Notes: generated from the sequence alone by a model not told the origin. 64,000 nucleotides of DNA from Micromonospora zingiberis (GCF_004331455.1 NZ_SJJR01000022.1:1-64000); one strand, 5' to 3'. Shown: positions 22,872-32,306, counted from the first letter of the stretch. A program made the numbers and translations.

Positions 22872-23375
22872 ATGGAACAGAAACCGGGTCACTCGAAGGA
22901 GATCCGTCGGGCCGGGCTGGCCTGTGCGTTGCTGCTGGTGACCTACTTCGTCATCCCGGTGGAGCCTGACCCCAACACCGCCCGGATGGGCGTACGCCTC
23001 GGCCTCACCCTGGCGATGGCGGCCGTGGTCGCCTGGCTGGTGACCGGTCAGGTGCGGCGCCAGCTTGTCGCCGGACCGGCGCGCGAGGCCCGGTCGCTGA
23101 CGCACCTGGCAGTGGCCCTGGTCGCCGGGCTGCTCGCCTTCGCCCTGGCCGACTTCGTCGTCGCGCGGGTCGCCCCGGCGCAGTTCGTCGACCTGGAAAC
23201 CCGGGTCGACGCGCTCTACTTCGCGCTGACCACGTTGACCACCGTGGGCTACGGCGACGTACACGCCCAGGGCCAGTTGGCCCGGGGCCTGGTGATCGTG
23301 CAGATGGTGTTCAGCATCGGGGTGCTCGCCACCGGGGTGTCCCTGGTGGTCAAGCAGCTGACCGGGCGGCCGTGA
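22872..23375 (+). CDS. potassium channel family protein
   Basis: 167 residues from ATG 22872. Hydrophobic helices at about 14-30, 38-58 and 74-98, a pore loop with selectivity filter TLTTVGYGD near residue 122, and a last helix (LVIVQMVFSIGVLATGVS). The filter TVGYGD defines a K+-selective pore. Two extra N-terminal helices precede the two-helix pore module. No RCK/KTN domain, so gating is not evident. The 3' end overlaps the convergent gene by 26 bp. Confidence 0.88.
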   Translation: MEQKPGHSKEIRRAGLACALLLVTYFVIPVEPDPNTARMGVRLGLTLAMAAVVAWLVTGQVRRQLVAGPAREARSLTHLAVALVAGLLAFALADFVVARVAPAQFVDLETRVDALYFALTTLTTVGYGDVHAQGQLARGLVIVQMVFSIGVLATGVSLVVKQLTGRP

Positions 23376-24213
23376 CCAGCACGTCACCGCCGAGCCGGCC
23401 GTCCGCCGGCTCGCGGCTGACCTGTCCCGCGTCGAGCAGTCCGGTCAGCGCCCGCAGCGCGTCCACCGCCCGGTAGGCGGTGGTGGTGACGGCGTACCGG
23501 CGCAGCTCGGTGACGGTCCGCGGGCCGTGCCGGGTCAACTCGGCCAGCAGCGCGCGGGCCAGCGGCTCGGTGCTGGTCTCCGGCGGGGCCGCCAGCGGCC
23601 CGCCCTCCGGGTCGCGGAGCCGGACACCGACCGTCCACAGGCTCTCCTTCAGCGCCTCCAGGCTGCGGTCCGAGCCGGTGCCGAACCCGATCCGGCGTCC
23701 GGTGTCGGTCAGTTCCACCTCGGTGACCAGCGCGAAGCCGGCGTCGGCCAGCTCCGGCCGCAGCGGGGTGTGCGCGCCGGCGAGCACCAGCACCTCGGCG
23801 GGCCGGCCGATCGCGGCAGCGGACAACGCGACCGGGTCGATCCGGTCGGCGGCCTCCAGGTAGCACAGGGTCGGGGCGCCGGCCGCACCGGCCGCCCGCA
23901 ACGCCACCGGCAGCGCGCCCGGCGCACCGGGCATCAGGTGCACCGTGACCTGTGGCGGGAGCTGCGACTCGGCCGCGCCGAGACGGGCCGGCAGGTCCTC
24001 GGTGCCGTCGGCGAGCACCAGCACGGTGACCCGGCAGTCCCGCAACCGGTCGGCGTACTCACCGACCAGCTGTAACGCGGTCTCGGCCGGCCGGGGGTCG
24101 TCGCCGGCGTACGCGAGCGCGATGGTGGCCCGCCGGGTACGCCGAAGCGCCGCCGGCAGCCACCCGCGCAGGTGCTCGCCGAGCAGCTGGTACCCCACCG
24201 TGTCCACTGACAT
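23350..24213 (-). CDS. conserved hypothetical protein with C-terminal winged-helix-like region
   Basis: 287 residues. The first 200 residues look like an alpha/beta fold (ATIALAYAGDDPRPAETALQ, VTVLVLADGTEDLPARL, APTLCYLEAADRIDP); the last 80 (ALLAELTRHGPRTVTELRRY, AVDALRALTGLLDAGQV) resemble a winged helix. The general plan recalls three-Cys-motif partner proteins, but I cannot support that assignment. Convergent with the K+ channel gene. Confidence 0.7.
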   Translation of the reverse strand: MSVDTVGYQLLGEHLRGWLPAALRRTRRATIALAYAGDDPRPAETALQLVGEYADRLRDCRVTVLVLADGTEDLPARLGAAESQLPPQVTVHLMPGAPGALPVALRAAGAAGAPTLCYLEAADRIDPVALSAAAIGRPAEVLVLAGAHTPLRPELADAGFALVTEVELTDTGRRIGFGTGSDRSLEALKESLWTVGVRLRDPEGGPLAAPPETSTEPLARALLAELTRHGPRTVTELRRYAVTTTAYRAVDALRALTGLLDAGQVSREPADGRLGGDVLVTAARSAA

Positions 24214-24300
24214 CCTGCCGTTCTACCCCATCCCCCGTCGGCGGTGGGCCGCACCCACCCGGTTGCCGCACCCCGGGGCGTGCTCGGCCACGCCCCCAGG

Positions 24301-24375
24301 CGGACACGGAGCCACGCCCCTGAGGCGGACACGGAGCCACGCCCCTCGGGCGGAAATGGCGCCGCGCCCTCAGGC
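24301..24375. repeat. 25-bp tandem repeat, about 3 units
   Basis: CGGACACGGAGCCACGCCCC begins at 24301 and again at 24326, then a diverged third unit from 24351. It lies at the 3' end of the VOC gene and in the following intergenic space. Slippage-type minisatellite; no function evident. Confidence 0.65.
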
Positions 24376-24891
24376 GGGGACGGAGATGCCGACGCCGCCC
24401 CGGGTGGTGCCGCCGTAGCGGGCGATCTCGGCGGGCAGGTCGAGCCGGCCGATGCGGGTACGGGCGGCGAGCGCGGCGTCGTCCAGCCGGTCGGCCGGCA
24501 CCAGCCAGACCACCTCGAACTCCAGCCCGTCGGGATCCCGGCCGTAGAGGCTCTTGGTGGTGCCGTGGTCGGAGGCGCCGACCAGGGCGTCCGCCTCGGT
24601 CAGCCGGCGGGCGACGGCGGCCAGCTCGTCCAGGGTGTCCACCTCCCAGGCCAGGTGGTAGAGGCCGACGGTGGTGCGGCCGGCCGGCGACCGGCCGGCG
24701 TGCGTGCCGATGGCGAACAGGCCGAGGTCGTGGTCGTTGGTGGAGCCGGGCGCCTGGAGGAAGGCGGCGCCACGGAAACCTTCCGGGGTCATCGGGACCA
24801 GGCGGAAGCCCAGCACGTCGCGGTAGAACGCGACGGCGCGGTCGAGGTCGCTGACGTAGAGCACGGCGTGGTTGAGACGGTGGATTCCCAT
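24370..24891 (-). CDS. VOC (glyoxalase/dioxygenase) family protein
   Basis: 173 residues from ATG 24891. Vicinal oxygen chelate fold: HRLNHAVLYVSDLDRAVAFY at the start with the first metal His, LYHLAWEVDTLDELAAV for the second half, and DPDGLEFEVVWL ending with the metal Glu. It resembles catechol-2,3-dioxygenase-type members by the RDPDGLEFE motif. Divergent from a MarR gene with a perfect dyad between, so it is the probable MarR target, possibly for detoxification of an aromatic or electrophile. Confidence 0.85.
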   Translation of the reverse strand: MGIHRLNHAVLYVSDLDRAVAFYRDVLGFRLVPMTPEGFRGAAFLQAPGSTNDHDLGLFAIGTHAGRSPAGRTTVGLYHLAWEVDTLDELAAVARRLTEADALVGASDHGTTKSLYGRDPDGLEFEVVWLVPADRLDDAALAARTRIGRLDLPAEIARYGGTTRGGVGISVPA

Positions 24892-24912
24892 GCCACCGAC
24901 GCTAGCGCGATT

Positions 24913-24930
24913 TAGTTGAGCATTCAACTA
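24913..24930. promoter_or_regulatory. MarR-type palindromic operator
   Basis: TAGTTGA-GCAT-TCAACTA, perfect 7-bp arms in an AT-richer pocket 21 bp from both divergent starts. The TTGA-N4-TCAA core is typical for MarR-family operators. It would repress both genes until ligand binding. Confidence 0.75.
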
Positions 24931-24950
24931 CTGCCGCTATGATGGCGGTC

Positions 24951-25403
24951 ATGACCCGCTGGCTGGATCCGGACGAGCAACGCACCTGGCGGGCCTTCCT
25001 GGCCGCCTCCCGGGCGTTGATGGACACCCTCGACCGGGAGCTGCAACGCGACGCCGGAATGCCCCACGCCTACTACGAGATCCTGGTACGGCTCTCCGAA
25101 GCGCCCGAGCGCCGACTACGGATGAGCGAGTTGGCCGACGCCACCGGATCCTCCCGCAGCCGGCTGTCACACGCCGTGGCCCGGCTCGAAGCCGCCGGCT
25201 GGGTCCGCCGCGAGGACTGCCCGACCGACCGGCGCGGACAGCTCGCCCGGCTCACCGACGACGGCTTCGCCACCCTGGCCGCCGCGGCACCCGGCCACGT
25301 CGAGGGCGTACGCCGACACCTGTTCGACGCCCTCAGCCCAGCTCAGGTGGATCAACTACGCCGAATCAGCGAAGCATTGACCGATCACCTGAGCCGGGCC
25401 TGA
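24951..25403 (+). CDS. MarR-family transcriptional regulator
   Basis: 150 residues from ATG 24951 (other ATGs at 24939 and 24942). Winged helix: MSELADATGSSRSRLSHAVA for the HTH, VRREDCPTDRRGQLARLTDD for the wing with the DxR motif, flanked by dimerisation helices. One Cys (DCPTDRR) sits in the wing. Likely represses the VOC gene and itself through the dyad at 24913. Confidence 0.9.
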   Translation: MTRWLDPDEQRTWRAFLAASRALMDTLDRELQRDAGMPHAYYEILVRLSEAPERRLRMSELADATGSSRSRLSHAVARLEAAGWVRREDCPTDRRGQLARLTDDGFATLAAAAPGHVEGVRRHLFDALSPAQVDQLRRISEALTDHLSRA

Positions 25404-25471
25404 CCAGATCCTGACCGAACCGCTCCGGCGCGGGACTTGTACATAACGTCGTCGGATGAGCACGATGGGGC

Positions 25472-27397
25472 GTGCCTTCCGGCTTCGGTGAACTGACTGA
25501 TCAGGCGCACGACCTGGTTTCCGCTGGCGATCTCGCCGGCGCGCAACGGCTGCTCGCCGACGCGCTGACCGGCGCCGACCCGCGTCCGGCCAACGCGACA
25601 CCCGAGCTGGCCGAGGCGGCCAGCCTGCACGCCCGCGTGCTGGTCGCGCTCGGCGAGCCGCACTCGGCACGGGGCTGGGCCGCCTTCGCGTACGCCGCCA
25701 CCACCCGACTGCACGGCCGCGCCGACCCGCGTACGGTGGCCGCCGCCGCCACCCTGGCGGCGGTGCTGCACCGGGTCGGCAGCTGGTCCCGGGCCGCCCG
25801 GCTGTACCAGGAAGTCATCATCGAACTCACCGCGACCGACGGGCCCGAATCGCTCCGGGTGCTCGCCGCGCACGCCGACCTGGCCACCGTGGAGTACGCC
25901 CGAGGCCAGTGCCAGGTCGCCCGCGACCGCCTCCAGGACGCCTGGGAGCTACACCGCGAGGTGTACGGCGACGGCCACCCGAGCGGCATCAAGATGCTGG
26001 CCCGACTCGGCTCGATGCAACGCGACTGCGGACAGTTCAGCGAGGCCCACGACAACCTCGCCCTCGCCCGCGAACTGAGCCGCCAGCACCTGGCCCCGGA
26101 CGACCCGCTGACCGCGCAGGTGGCGGCGCTCGCCCGAGCCGCCGCCAACCCGGACCACGCCTGCGCCGACACCCCACCGGTGAGCAGCCAGGACCCGGTC
26201 GTACCGGCCGCCCGCATCCCGCCGCCCGGCGACGCCCCACCCGCACCACAGTGGCCGACCGACGCCCCGGCCAGCCCCGCCGCGATCCCCACCCAACCGA
26301 CCGACTCCGCCCCGACCTGGCCGACCGACTCCGCCCCGACCTGGCCGACCGACTCCGCCGCGACCTGGCCGACCGACTCCCCAAGCACCCAGGCCGACTG
26401 GCCGACCGACGCACCGGCAGCCCACCACGACTGGCCGGCAGACTCCCCGGCGGCCCAGGCCGACTGGCCGGCAGACTCCCCGGCAGCCCGGGCCGACTGG
26501 CCGGCGGAGGGCGAGGCGGCCGGTGCCGTCCGGCCCCAGGGCAGCTGGCCGGAGCCGGAGTGGCCGGCCGCCGAGGAACACCCCGTGGAGGGTTACCACC
26601 CCAGCCACGGCTACCACCCGGCCGGGCAGCCAGCGGCCGGCGCGGCATCGCCGGTCCCCACCCCGCGCCAACCGGCCGAGGGCCCGGCCGGACCACCGGA
26701 CGACTGGTGGACGGCACCCGCCACCGAGGAACCGGCCCCCTACCCCGACTACGGCACCACGACAGCGAACACCCCGGACCCGTACGCCGACCGGGCCACG
26801 GCGGTGCCGCCGAGCGTCGTGGGCCTGACCGGACCGGCGCCGCAGGCGCCCGGGGTCTACCGGCTGCGCCGGGTGGACGAACCGGAACAGTCCACGCCGT
26901 CGCGGCTGCTCCCGGTACCGGTGCGGCGGACCGCCCCGGCGCCCCGGCAGCCGAACCGGATGGTGCCGATCATCGCGGCCGGGGTGGTCGTGGTGCTGCT
27001 CGGTACCGCCGCGGTCATCGCCGGGATGTCCCGGCTCGACGGCGGCGGCAGCCCCGGCGCCCCCGCCACGAGCAACGCGCCGGGCAGTGCGCCGGCCACG
27101 ACGAACCCGGACACCTCCGTCTCGCCCGGCGCCCCACCCACCGGGCTCGCGCTGCGCGACAACCGGGACAGCGTGACGCTGAACTGGGAGTATCCGGCCG
27201 GAAGCGAGGGACCTGTGATCATTTCCGGTGGCCGGGCCGGGCAGCCGGCCAGCCCGTTCGCCGATCTGCCCGCCGGCACCGACAGCTTCGTCGTCTACGG
27301 GCTGAACCGTAGCCTCGACTACTGCTTCACCGTGGCCGTCGCCTGGTCCACCGACGTGGTGGCGCGCTCGGAACAGGTCTGCACCGACCGTCGCTGA
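25472..27397 (+). CDS. TPR protein with Trp-rich repeats, one TM segment and extracytoplasmic FN3-like domain
   Basis: 641 residues from GTG 25472. N-terminal ~220 residues are TPR-like (AGAQRLLADALTGADPRPAN, YQEVIIELTA, QLAP-type repeats). Residues ~270-360 are a low-complexity stretch with repeated WPTDS/WPADS units. One TM helix near 515-535 (MVPIIAAGVVVVLLGTAAVI), then a Ser/Thr/Pro linker and a C-terminal FN3-like domain (GLALRDNRDSVTLNWEYPAG; YGLNRSLDYCFTVAVAW). It probably links a cytoplasmic TPR platform with the cell exterior. Partner unknown. Confidence 0.8.
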   Translation: MPSGFGELTDQAHDLVSAGDLAGAQRLLADALTGADPRPANATPELAEAASLHARVLVALGEPHSARGWAAFAYAATTRLHGRADPRTVAAAATLAAVLHRVGSWSRAARLYQEVIIELTATDGPESLRVLAAHADLATVEYARGQCQVARDRLQDAWELHREVYGDGHPSGIKMLARLGSMQRDCGQFSEAHDNLALARELSRQHLAPDDPLTAQVAALARAAANPDHACADTPPVSSQDPVVPAARIPPPGDAPPAPQWPTDAPASPAAIPTQPTDSAPTWPTDSAPTWPTDSAATWPTDSPSTQADWPTDAPAAHHDWPADSPAAQADWPADSPAARADWPAEGEAAGAVRPQGSWPEPEWPAAEEHPVEGYHPSHGYHPAGQPAAGAASPVPTPRQPAEGPAGPPDDWWTAPATEEPAPYPDYGTTTANTPDPYADRATAVPPSVVGLTGPAPQAPGVYRLRRVDEPEQSTPSRLLPVPVRRTAPAPRQPNRMVPIIAAGVVVVLLGTAAVIAGMSRLDGGGSPGAPATSNAPGSAPATTNPDTSVSPGAPPTGLALRDNRDSVTLNWEYPAGSEGPVIISGGRAGQPASPFADLPAGTDSFVVYGLNRSLDYCFTVAVAWSTDVVARSEQVCTDRR

Positions 27398-27498
27398 GGG
27401 TCACCGTCCGGCCCGGCACGCGTTGGTGTGGCGGGCCGCCTGACGGTTGGTTCCGTCGTACGTCGCGGGGTATCTTTATCCGTTCAGGCAACAAAAAA

Positions 27499-27519
27499 GA
27501 ACGGCTCAAAAAGCCGTTC
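27499..27519. promoter_or_regulatory. hairpin in the leader of the HelD-like gene
   Basis: GAACGGCT-CAAAA-AGCCGTTC, perfect 8-bp arms in an unusually AT-rich patch. A promoter-like TTGGTT, 18 bp, TATCTT lies just upstream (from about 27447), which would place the hairpin in a 5' leader of some 65 nt. On the minus strand it is followed by TTTTTTG and would be an ideal intrinsic terminator, but no minus-strand gene needs one here. Confidence 0.5.
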
Positions 27520-27551
27520 CTACTCCGAATACTAGCCAATTGGGAGACGGA

Positions 27552-29840
27552 TTGTCAAGGCACTCCGACGGTTCGCCGTCCGACGACGAGATCGGCCGCG
27601 AGCAGGAGTACGTCTCGATGCTCTACCAGCGCCTGGACGACCTGCGGGAGCAGGCGTCACGGCGGCTGACCGAGGAACTGCGGGTGACCGGTGGCACATT
27701 GCAGGCCCGTTCCCAACGGGACAGCGCAGTACAGATGTACGCCGACCAGGTCGAGCAGTTCTCGGCGGTGGAGAACGGTCTGTGCTTCGGACGGCTGGAC
27801 ACCGACGAAGGCGAGCGCCGGTACATCGGCCGAATCGGCATCTTCGACACCGACGGTGATTACGATCCGCTGCTGATGGACTGGCGTGCCCCGGCCGCCC
27901 GTGCCTTCTACCTCGCCACCGCCGCCAACCCGCAGGGCATCCGGCGACGCCGGCACCTGCGTACCCGGCAGCGCAAGGTCACCGGCATCAACGACGAGGT
28001 GCTGGACCTGGCCACCGCCTCCCCCACCGCCCACGAGGAACTGACCGGCGAGGCGTCGCTGCTGGCCGCGTTGAACGCCGGCCGCACCGGGCGGATGCGC
28101 GACATCGTCGAGACCATTCAGGCCGAACAGGACCGCATCATCCGCGCCGACCTCTCCGGCATGCTGGTGGTGCAGGGTGGCCCCGGCACCGGCAAGACGG
28201 CGGTGGCGCTGCACCGGGCGGCGTACCTGCTCTACACCCACCGGCGGGAGCTGTCGACCCGGGGCGTACTGCTGGTCGGCCCGAACGTCACCTTCCTGCG
28301 CTACATCTCCCAGGTGTTGCCGGCGCTGGCCGAGACGGGCGTGCTGCTGCGTACCCAGGGCGATCTGTTTCCCGGGGTGAACGCCCGGCGCACCGAGCCC
28401 GCCACCACCGCCGCCGTCAAGGGCCAGCCGGTGATGGTCGAGGTCCTGACCAACGCGGTACGCGACCGGCAGCGGGTGCCCGACGAACCGCTGGAGATCG
28501 AACTGCCGCAGCGGGAGATCCTGCTGCTCGACCCGGCGACCGTGCACGCGGCCCGGGACCAGGCCCGGCGCAGCGGTCGGCCACACAACCTGGCCCGCGC
28601 GGTGTTCGACATCGAGATCATCCACGCGCTCGCCCACCAGGTGGCCGAGCGCATCGGCGCCGACCCGCTGGGCGGGGAGAACCTGCTGGACGAGGCGGAC
28701 CTCGCCGAGATCCGCCGCGAGCTGCGCGAGGAACCGGAGGTACGCGCCACGCTGGACGAGTTGTGGCCGGTGCTCACCCCGCAACGCCTGCTCGCCGACC
28801 TGTACGCCTCGACCGACCGGCTCGCCACCGCCGCGCCGATGCTCACCGCCGACGAGCGGGCGGCCCTGCACCGCGAGCCGGGCGGCTGGACCCCCGCCGA
28901 CGTGCCGCTGCTCGACGAGGCGGCGGAGCTGCTCGGCGAGGACGACCGGGCCGCCGCCGCCCGCCAGCAACGCCTGCGCGCCCTGCAACGCGAGTACGCC
29001 GAGGGTGTCCTCGAAATCGCCCGCGGCTCCCGGTCGATCGACGTGGAGGACGAGGCCGACGGCGGTGAGATCCTCGGCGTGACCGACCTGCTCGACGCCG
29101 ACCAGCTGCTCGAACGCCAGGAGGAAGCCGACCGGCTGACCACCGCGCAACGCGCCGCGGCCGATCGGTCCTGGGCGTTCGGCCACGTGATCGTCGACGA
29201 GGCGCAGGAGTTGTCGCCGATGGCCTGGCGGCTGCTCATGCGCCGCTGCCCGAGTCGGTCGATGACCATCGTCGGCGACGTGGCGCAGACCGGCGCGCTG
29301 GCCGGCACCCCGTCCTGGGCGCAGGCCCTGGCGCCGTACGTGGCGGACCGGTGGCGGCTGACCGAGCTGACCGTCAGCTACCGCACCCCCGCCGAGATCA
29401 TGGCGGTCGCCGCAGACGTCCTGGCCGAGATCGACCCGGCGCTGCAACCACCCCGCGCCGTACGCTCCAGCGGCTTTCCGCCGGTCTCGCGCACCGTGCC
29501 GGTGGACCGCCTCGCGCCGGAGCTGGTCGAGGTCGTCACCGCAGAGGCGGCCGGACTCACCGACGGCCGGCTGGGCGTGATCGTGCCGGCCGCCCGGGTC
29601 GACGGCCTCGCCGCCGCAGTGACCGGCGCGCTCCCCGAAGCCGCCATCGGCGAACAACCCGACCTGGAGAGCCGGGTCGTGATCCTCACCGTCGCCGAAG
29701 CCAAGGGCCTCGAATTCGACTCGGTGATCGTGGTGGACCCCGATCACATCGTCGCCGAATCCCCCCGGGGCCGCAGCGACCTCTACGTGGCCCTGACCCG
29801 CGCCACCCAACGCCTGACCACCCTCACCCCGACCCCCTGA
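27552..29840 (+). CDS. HelD/HelR-like RNA polymerase-associated ATPase (SF1 helicase fold)
   Basis: 762 residues from TTG 27552 with GGGAG five bases upstream; the in-frame GTG 27447 would translate through the leader hairpin. N-terminal coiled coil (REQEYVSMLYQRLDDLREQA), Walker A GGPGTGKT near residue 210, Walker B VDEAQELSP near 548, SYRTPAEIM and VALTRATQRL in the C-terminal helicase part. HelD proteins remove or recycle stalled RNA polymerase; actinobacterial HelR gives rifamycin tolerance. Monocistronic with its own leader. Confidence 0.85.
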   Translation: MSRHSDGSPSDDEIGREQEYVSMLYQRLDDLREQASRRLTEELRVTGGTLQARSQRDSAVQMYADQVEQFSAVENGLCFGRLDTDEGERRYIGRIGIFDTDGDYDPLLMDWRAPAARAFYLATAANPQGIRRRRHLRTRQRKVTGINDEVLDLATASPTAHEELTGEASLLAALNAGRTGRMRDIVETIQAEQDRIIRADLSGMLVVQGGPGTGKTAVALHRAAYLLYTHRRELSTRGVLLVGPNVTFLRYISQVLPALAETGVLLRTQGDLFPGVNARRTEPATTAAVKGQPVMVEVLTNAVRDRQRVPDEPLEIELPQREILLLDPATVHAARDQARRSGRPHNLARAVFDIEIIHALAHQVAERIGADPLGGENLLDEADLAEIRRELREEPEVRATLDELWPVLTPQRLLADLYASTDRLATAAPMLTADERAALHREPGGWTPADVPLLDEAAELLGEDDRAAAARQQRLRALQREYAEGVLEIARGSRSIDVEDEADGGEILGVTDLLDADQLLERQEEADRLTTAQRAAADRSWAFGHVIVDEAQELSPMAWRLLMRRCPSRSMTIVGDVAQTGALAGTPSWAQALAPYVADRWRLTELTVSYRTPAEIMAVAADVLAEIDPALQPPRAVRSSGFPPVSRTVPVDRLAPELVEVVTAEAAGLTDGRLGVIVPAARVDGLAAAVTGALPEAAIGEQPDLESRVVILTVAEAKGLEFDSVIVVDPDHIVAESPRGRSDLYVALTRATQRLTTLTPTP

Positions 29841-29890
29841 CCCGTACGGCTGGCCCGGCCCGGAAGGACCGGGCCGGGCCGGTGGTCAGG

Positions 29891-30292
29891 TCAGTCGAAG
29901 CTGCCCACGTGGGTTGCCGGGGTGGACTGGTCACTTGTGGAACCGCCGGACGGGGTGCTCAGACCACCGGTGGTGGCGTCCCCCGTCGTGGTCGGGGCCA
30001 CCTTGCCCCGGTGCCGCTCCGGCTGGCGGGCCAGCCGTCGCACGCTCGCCGGGCCGGCCGTACCGCCGGTCGTGGTGATCGCGCCCTGTCCACGGGTCGG
30101 GCCACCGTCACGCAGCACGTTCGGGTCGATCGGCACCTTCGCCGGATCGTCCGGGTCGTCGCGCTGGATGGCACTCTCCACATCGGTACGCGGCACGGTC
30201 ACCTCGTCCACGGCACCTTCGCCGTACACACCGCCGGCGATCCGCTCCTCGGCCCGGCGGGCGGCATCCTGTCGCAGGTCGTCCTCACGCAT
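29891..30292 (-). CDS. hydrophilic hypothetical protein
   Basis: 133 residues from ATG 30292 with GAGG six to ten bases upstream. N-terminal acidic/basic helix (MREDDLRQDAARRAEERIAG), the rest low in hydrophobics and rich in Gly, Thr, Pro and Asp, so probably disordered. Convergent with the HelD-like gene. No domain recognised; may be a lineage-specific protein. Confidence 0.55.
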   Translation of the reverse strand: MREDDLRQDAARRAEERIAGGVYGEGAVDEVTVPRTDVESAIQRDDPDDPAKVPIDPNVLRDGGPTRGQGAITTTGGTAGPASVRRLARQPERHRGKVAPTTTGDATTGGLSTPSGGSTSDQSTPATHVGSFD

Positions 30293-30625
30293 GATCCATC
30301 ACCTCGCAGAAGCGTCGGTCCAATCAGCGTGCCCGATGACCGGCCGGACAAACCCGGACCGCACCCGCGTGAAAGCTGCCGGCGGAAGCGGTCATACCGG
30401 GTGGTGGGGACGGAGAGGTCACGGCGCAACCCGGACATTCGGCCGAGCCGGAGCGGGTCGGGGCGAAGGTGAGCGCGGATCGGGTCCGGCAGGGAATCCG
30501 GGGTTACTGCTGCCGAGCCACCGGGTAGACGCGTCGTGCCCCCGCCAGTACGCGAACCGTGCCGTGACCGAAACACGGTAGCGGGGCGAGGGTTGGCAGG
30601 ACTCATCACATCCTGAGGAGGACAG
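30293..30625. other. intergenic, divergent promoter region
   Basis: About 330 bp between divergent genes. A good ribosome binding site (GAGGAGG) precedes the plus-strand gene at 30626. No further structured element identified. Confidence 0.4.
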
Positions 30626-31000
30626 ATGAGCACGCAGGCTGCATCCACCAGGCCGATGAACCGTCCGGCGCAGGACGTGCAGAACCGTCAGGCCATGCAG
30701 GAGGCGCCCACCCGGCCGATGCCGGCGTACGACGGACACCGGGAGCCGATGCAGGCGCCGGGTACGGAAACCAAGCAGTCGTTCCTGACGACGGAATTCT
30801 GGATCTACGCGGCTGCGGTGGCGGCCGTCGTGATCGCCGCCTTCTGGCGGGGTCCGACCACCAACGGTCTGAACCTGAACAACCCCGGCCAGGCGTGGTT
30901 CTTCATCACCCTGCTGACCCTGGGTTACCTGGGTAGCCGTGGTCTGGCCAAGGCCGGTAGCCCCAAGCGCTCGGCCATGGAGCGTCGACGGGGGCGTTGA
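30626..31000 (+). CDS. small membrane protein with Met/Pro-rich N-terminus
   Basis: 124 residues, GAGGAGG at correct spacing. N-terminal ~50 residues are polar and Met/Pro/Gln-rich (TRPMNRPAQDVQNRQAMQEA). Two TM segments at about 57-75 (FWIYAAAVAAVVIAAFW) and 88-105 (AWFFITLLTLGYLGS), then a basic tail. Fits a common actinobacterial small membrane protein of unknown role. Confidence 0.7.
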   Translation: MSTQAASTRPMNRPAQDVQNRQAMQEAPTRPMPAYDGHREPMQAPGTETKQSFLTTEFWIYAAAVAAVVIAAFWRGPTTNGLNLNNPGQAWFFITLLTLGYLGSRGLAKAGSPKRSAMERRRGR

Positions 31001-31070
31001 CCCTCGGGTGTGACGCACGATGGCCCTCTGGGGATCCTTCCCCGGAGGGCCATCGTCTGCTCTCGACGGA

Positions 31071-32306
31071 CTAGAACTCCTCGAAACCGCCGAAGTCGCC
31101 GCCCCCGAAGTCTTCGCCGCCGAAGTCACCGGCGGCCTCGGTGACCTCTTCCTCGGCGCCCTCGAAGGCGTTGCCGATCATGTGGCCGGCCACCATGCCA
31201 CCCATGGCGCCGAGCGCCGCGCCCGCCACGATCCCGCCCATGCCGGGGCCGCTGCGCTGCTGCGGGTGGCCGTACTTGTTCGGCGGGCCGTACCCGGGCG
31301 GAGCACCGTAACCCTGCTGGGGGTAGCCCTGCTGCGGGTAACCCTGGGCGGCGTGCGGGACCGGGTAGCCCTGCTGCGGGTAACCCTGCGGCGGCATCCC
31401 CTGCGGCGGGTAGCCCGGCGGCACGGCCTGCGGCGGGTACCCGGGCGGGGCACCGTAGCCCGGCTGCGGACCGAAGCCCTGCGGGGCGCCGTACCCGGGC
31501 GGTGCACCGAACGCCTGGGCCCGCATGCTGCCGTACCGTCCGACCGTCTCGGCCAGCCAGCCGTCGACCACCTGCATCCAGTCCGAGCGCTCGGCCTCGG
31601 CGTGCGAGACCTGATACCGCCCGAAGACGTCGTGGCCCGGGGTGAGGAACCCGCCGCGCTTGTCGCACTCCAACACCACGTCCACGCCCTGCGGGTTGGT
31701 GACGAAGGTCAGCTCAAGCTCGTTGATGGTCTGCGCGTACTGCGGAGCGGCGAAGAACTCGATCTCCTGGTAGAACGGCAGCATCTGCTGTACGCCGTGG
31801 ATCCGGCCGCGTTCCAGGTCGGCCGACTTGAACCGGAAGCCGAGCTGGAGGAACGCCTCCAGGATCCGCTCCTGCACCGGCAGCGGGTGCACGTTGACCT
31901 GGTCCAGGTCGCCCTTGTCGACCGCGCGGGCGATGGACAGCTCGGTACGCAGCCCCATCGTCATGCCGCGCAGGCGCTGGCCGTACACATCGGTGATCGG
32001 GGTTTCCCACGGCACCACTAGCTGGAACGGAATCGACAGCTGCTGCTTCGGGGCGAGTTGGAAGGCGCCGCTGACCGCCTGCCGGTGGAACTCCATCACC
32101 CCGGCGTGCTCGCCGCCGCCGCTCTCGATCTCGACCCGGGTGACCAGCCCGATGACGATCTGCTCGATGTCAGCCTGGGCCTCCCCGCCGATCAGGTTGA
32201 CCTGGCCATCGAGGGCCTGCCCGGGCCGGGTGTTCGGGTTGGCAAGGACGGTGTCCACACTGGGACCGCCCACCCCCAACGCGCTCAACATCTTCTTGAA
32301 GACCAT
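31071..32306 (-). CDS. spo0M: Spo0M-family sporulation control protein
   Basis: 411 residues. N-terminal ~250 residues are the arrestin-like Spo0M fold: MVFKKMLSALGVGGPSVDTV, RPGQALDGQVNLIGGEA and FQLVVPWETPITDVYGQ. Then a long Pro/Gly/Tyr/Gln-rich tail with GYPQQGYP-type repeats, a glycine-zipper hydrophobic segment (MGGIVAGAALGAMGGMVAGH) and an acidic Phe/Gly-rich end. The tail is longer than in Bacillus Spo0M and may mediate assembly or membrane association. Confidence 0.88.
   Translation of the reverse strand: MVFKKMLSALGVGGPSVDTVLANPNTRPGQALDGQVNLIGGEAQADIEQIVIGLVTRVEIESGGGEHAGVMEFHRQAVSGAFQLAPKQQLSIPFQLVVPWETPITDVYGQRLRGMTMGLRTELSIARAVDKGDLDQVNVHPLPVQERILEAFLQLGFRFKSADLERGRIHGVQQMLPFYQEIEFFAAPQYAQTINELELTFVTNPQGVDVVLECDKRGGFLTPGHDVFGRYQVSHAEAERSDWMQVVDGWLAETVGRYGSMRAQAFGAPPGYGAPQGFGPQPGYGAPPGYPPQAVPPGYPPQGMPPQGYPQQGYPVPHAAQGYPQQGYPQQGYGAPPGYGPPNKYGHPQQRSGPGMGGIVAGAALGAMGGMVAGHMIGNAFEGAEEEVTEAAGDFGGEDFGGGDFGGFEEF

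Noticed and set aside
27447-27551. Rifamycin-associated element upstream of the HelD-like gene
   Set aside because: There is an inverted repeat, but I cannot confirm that it matches the published element sequence, so only the hairpin is reported.
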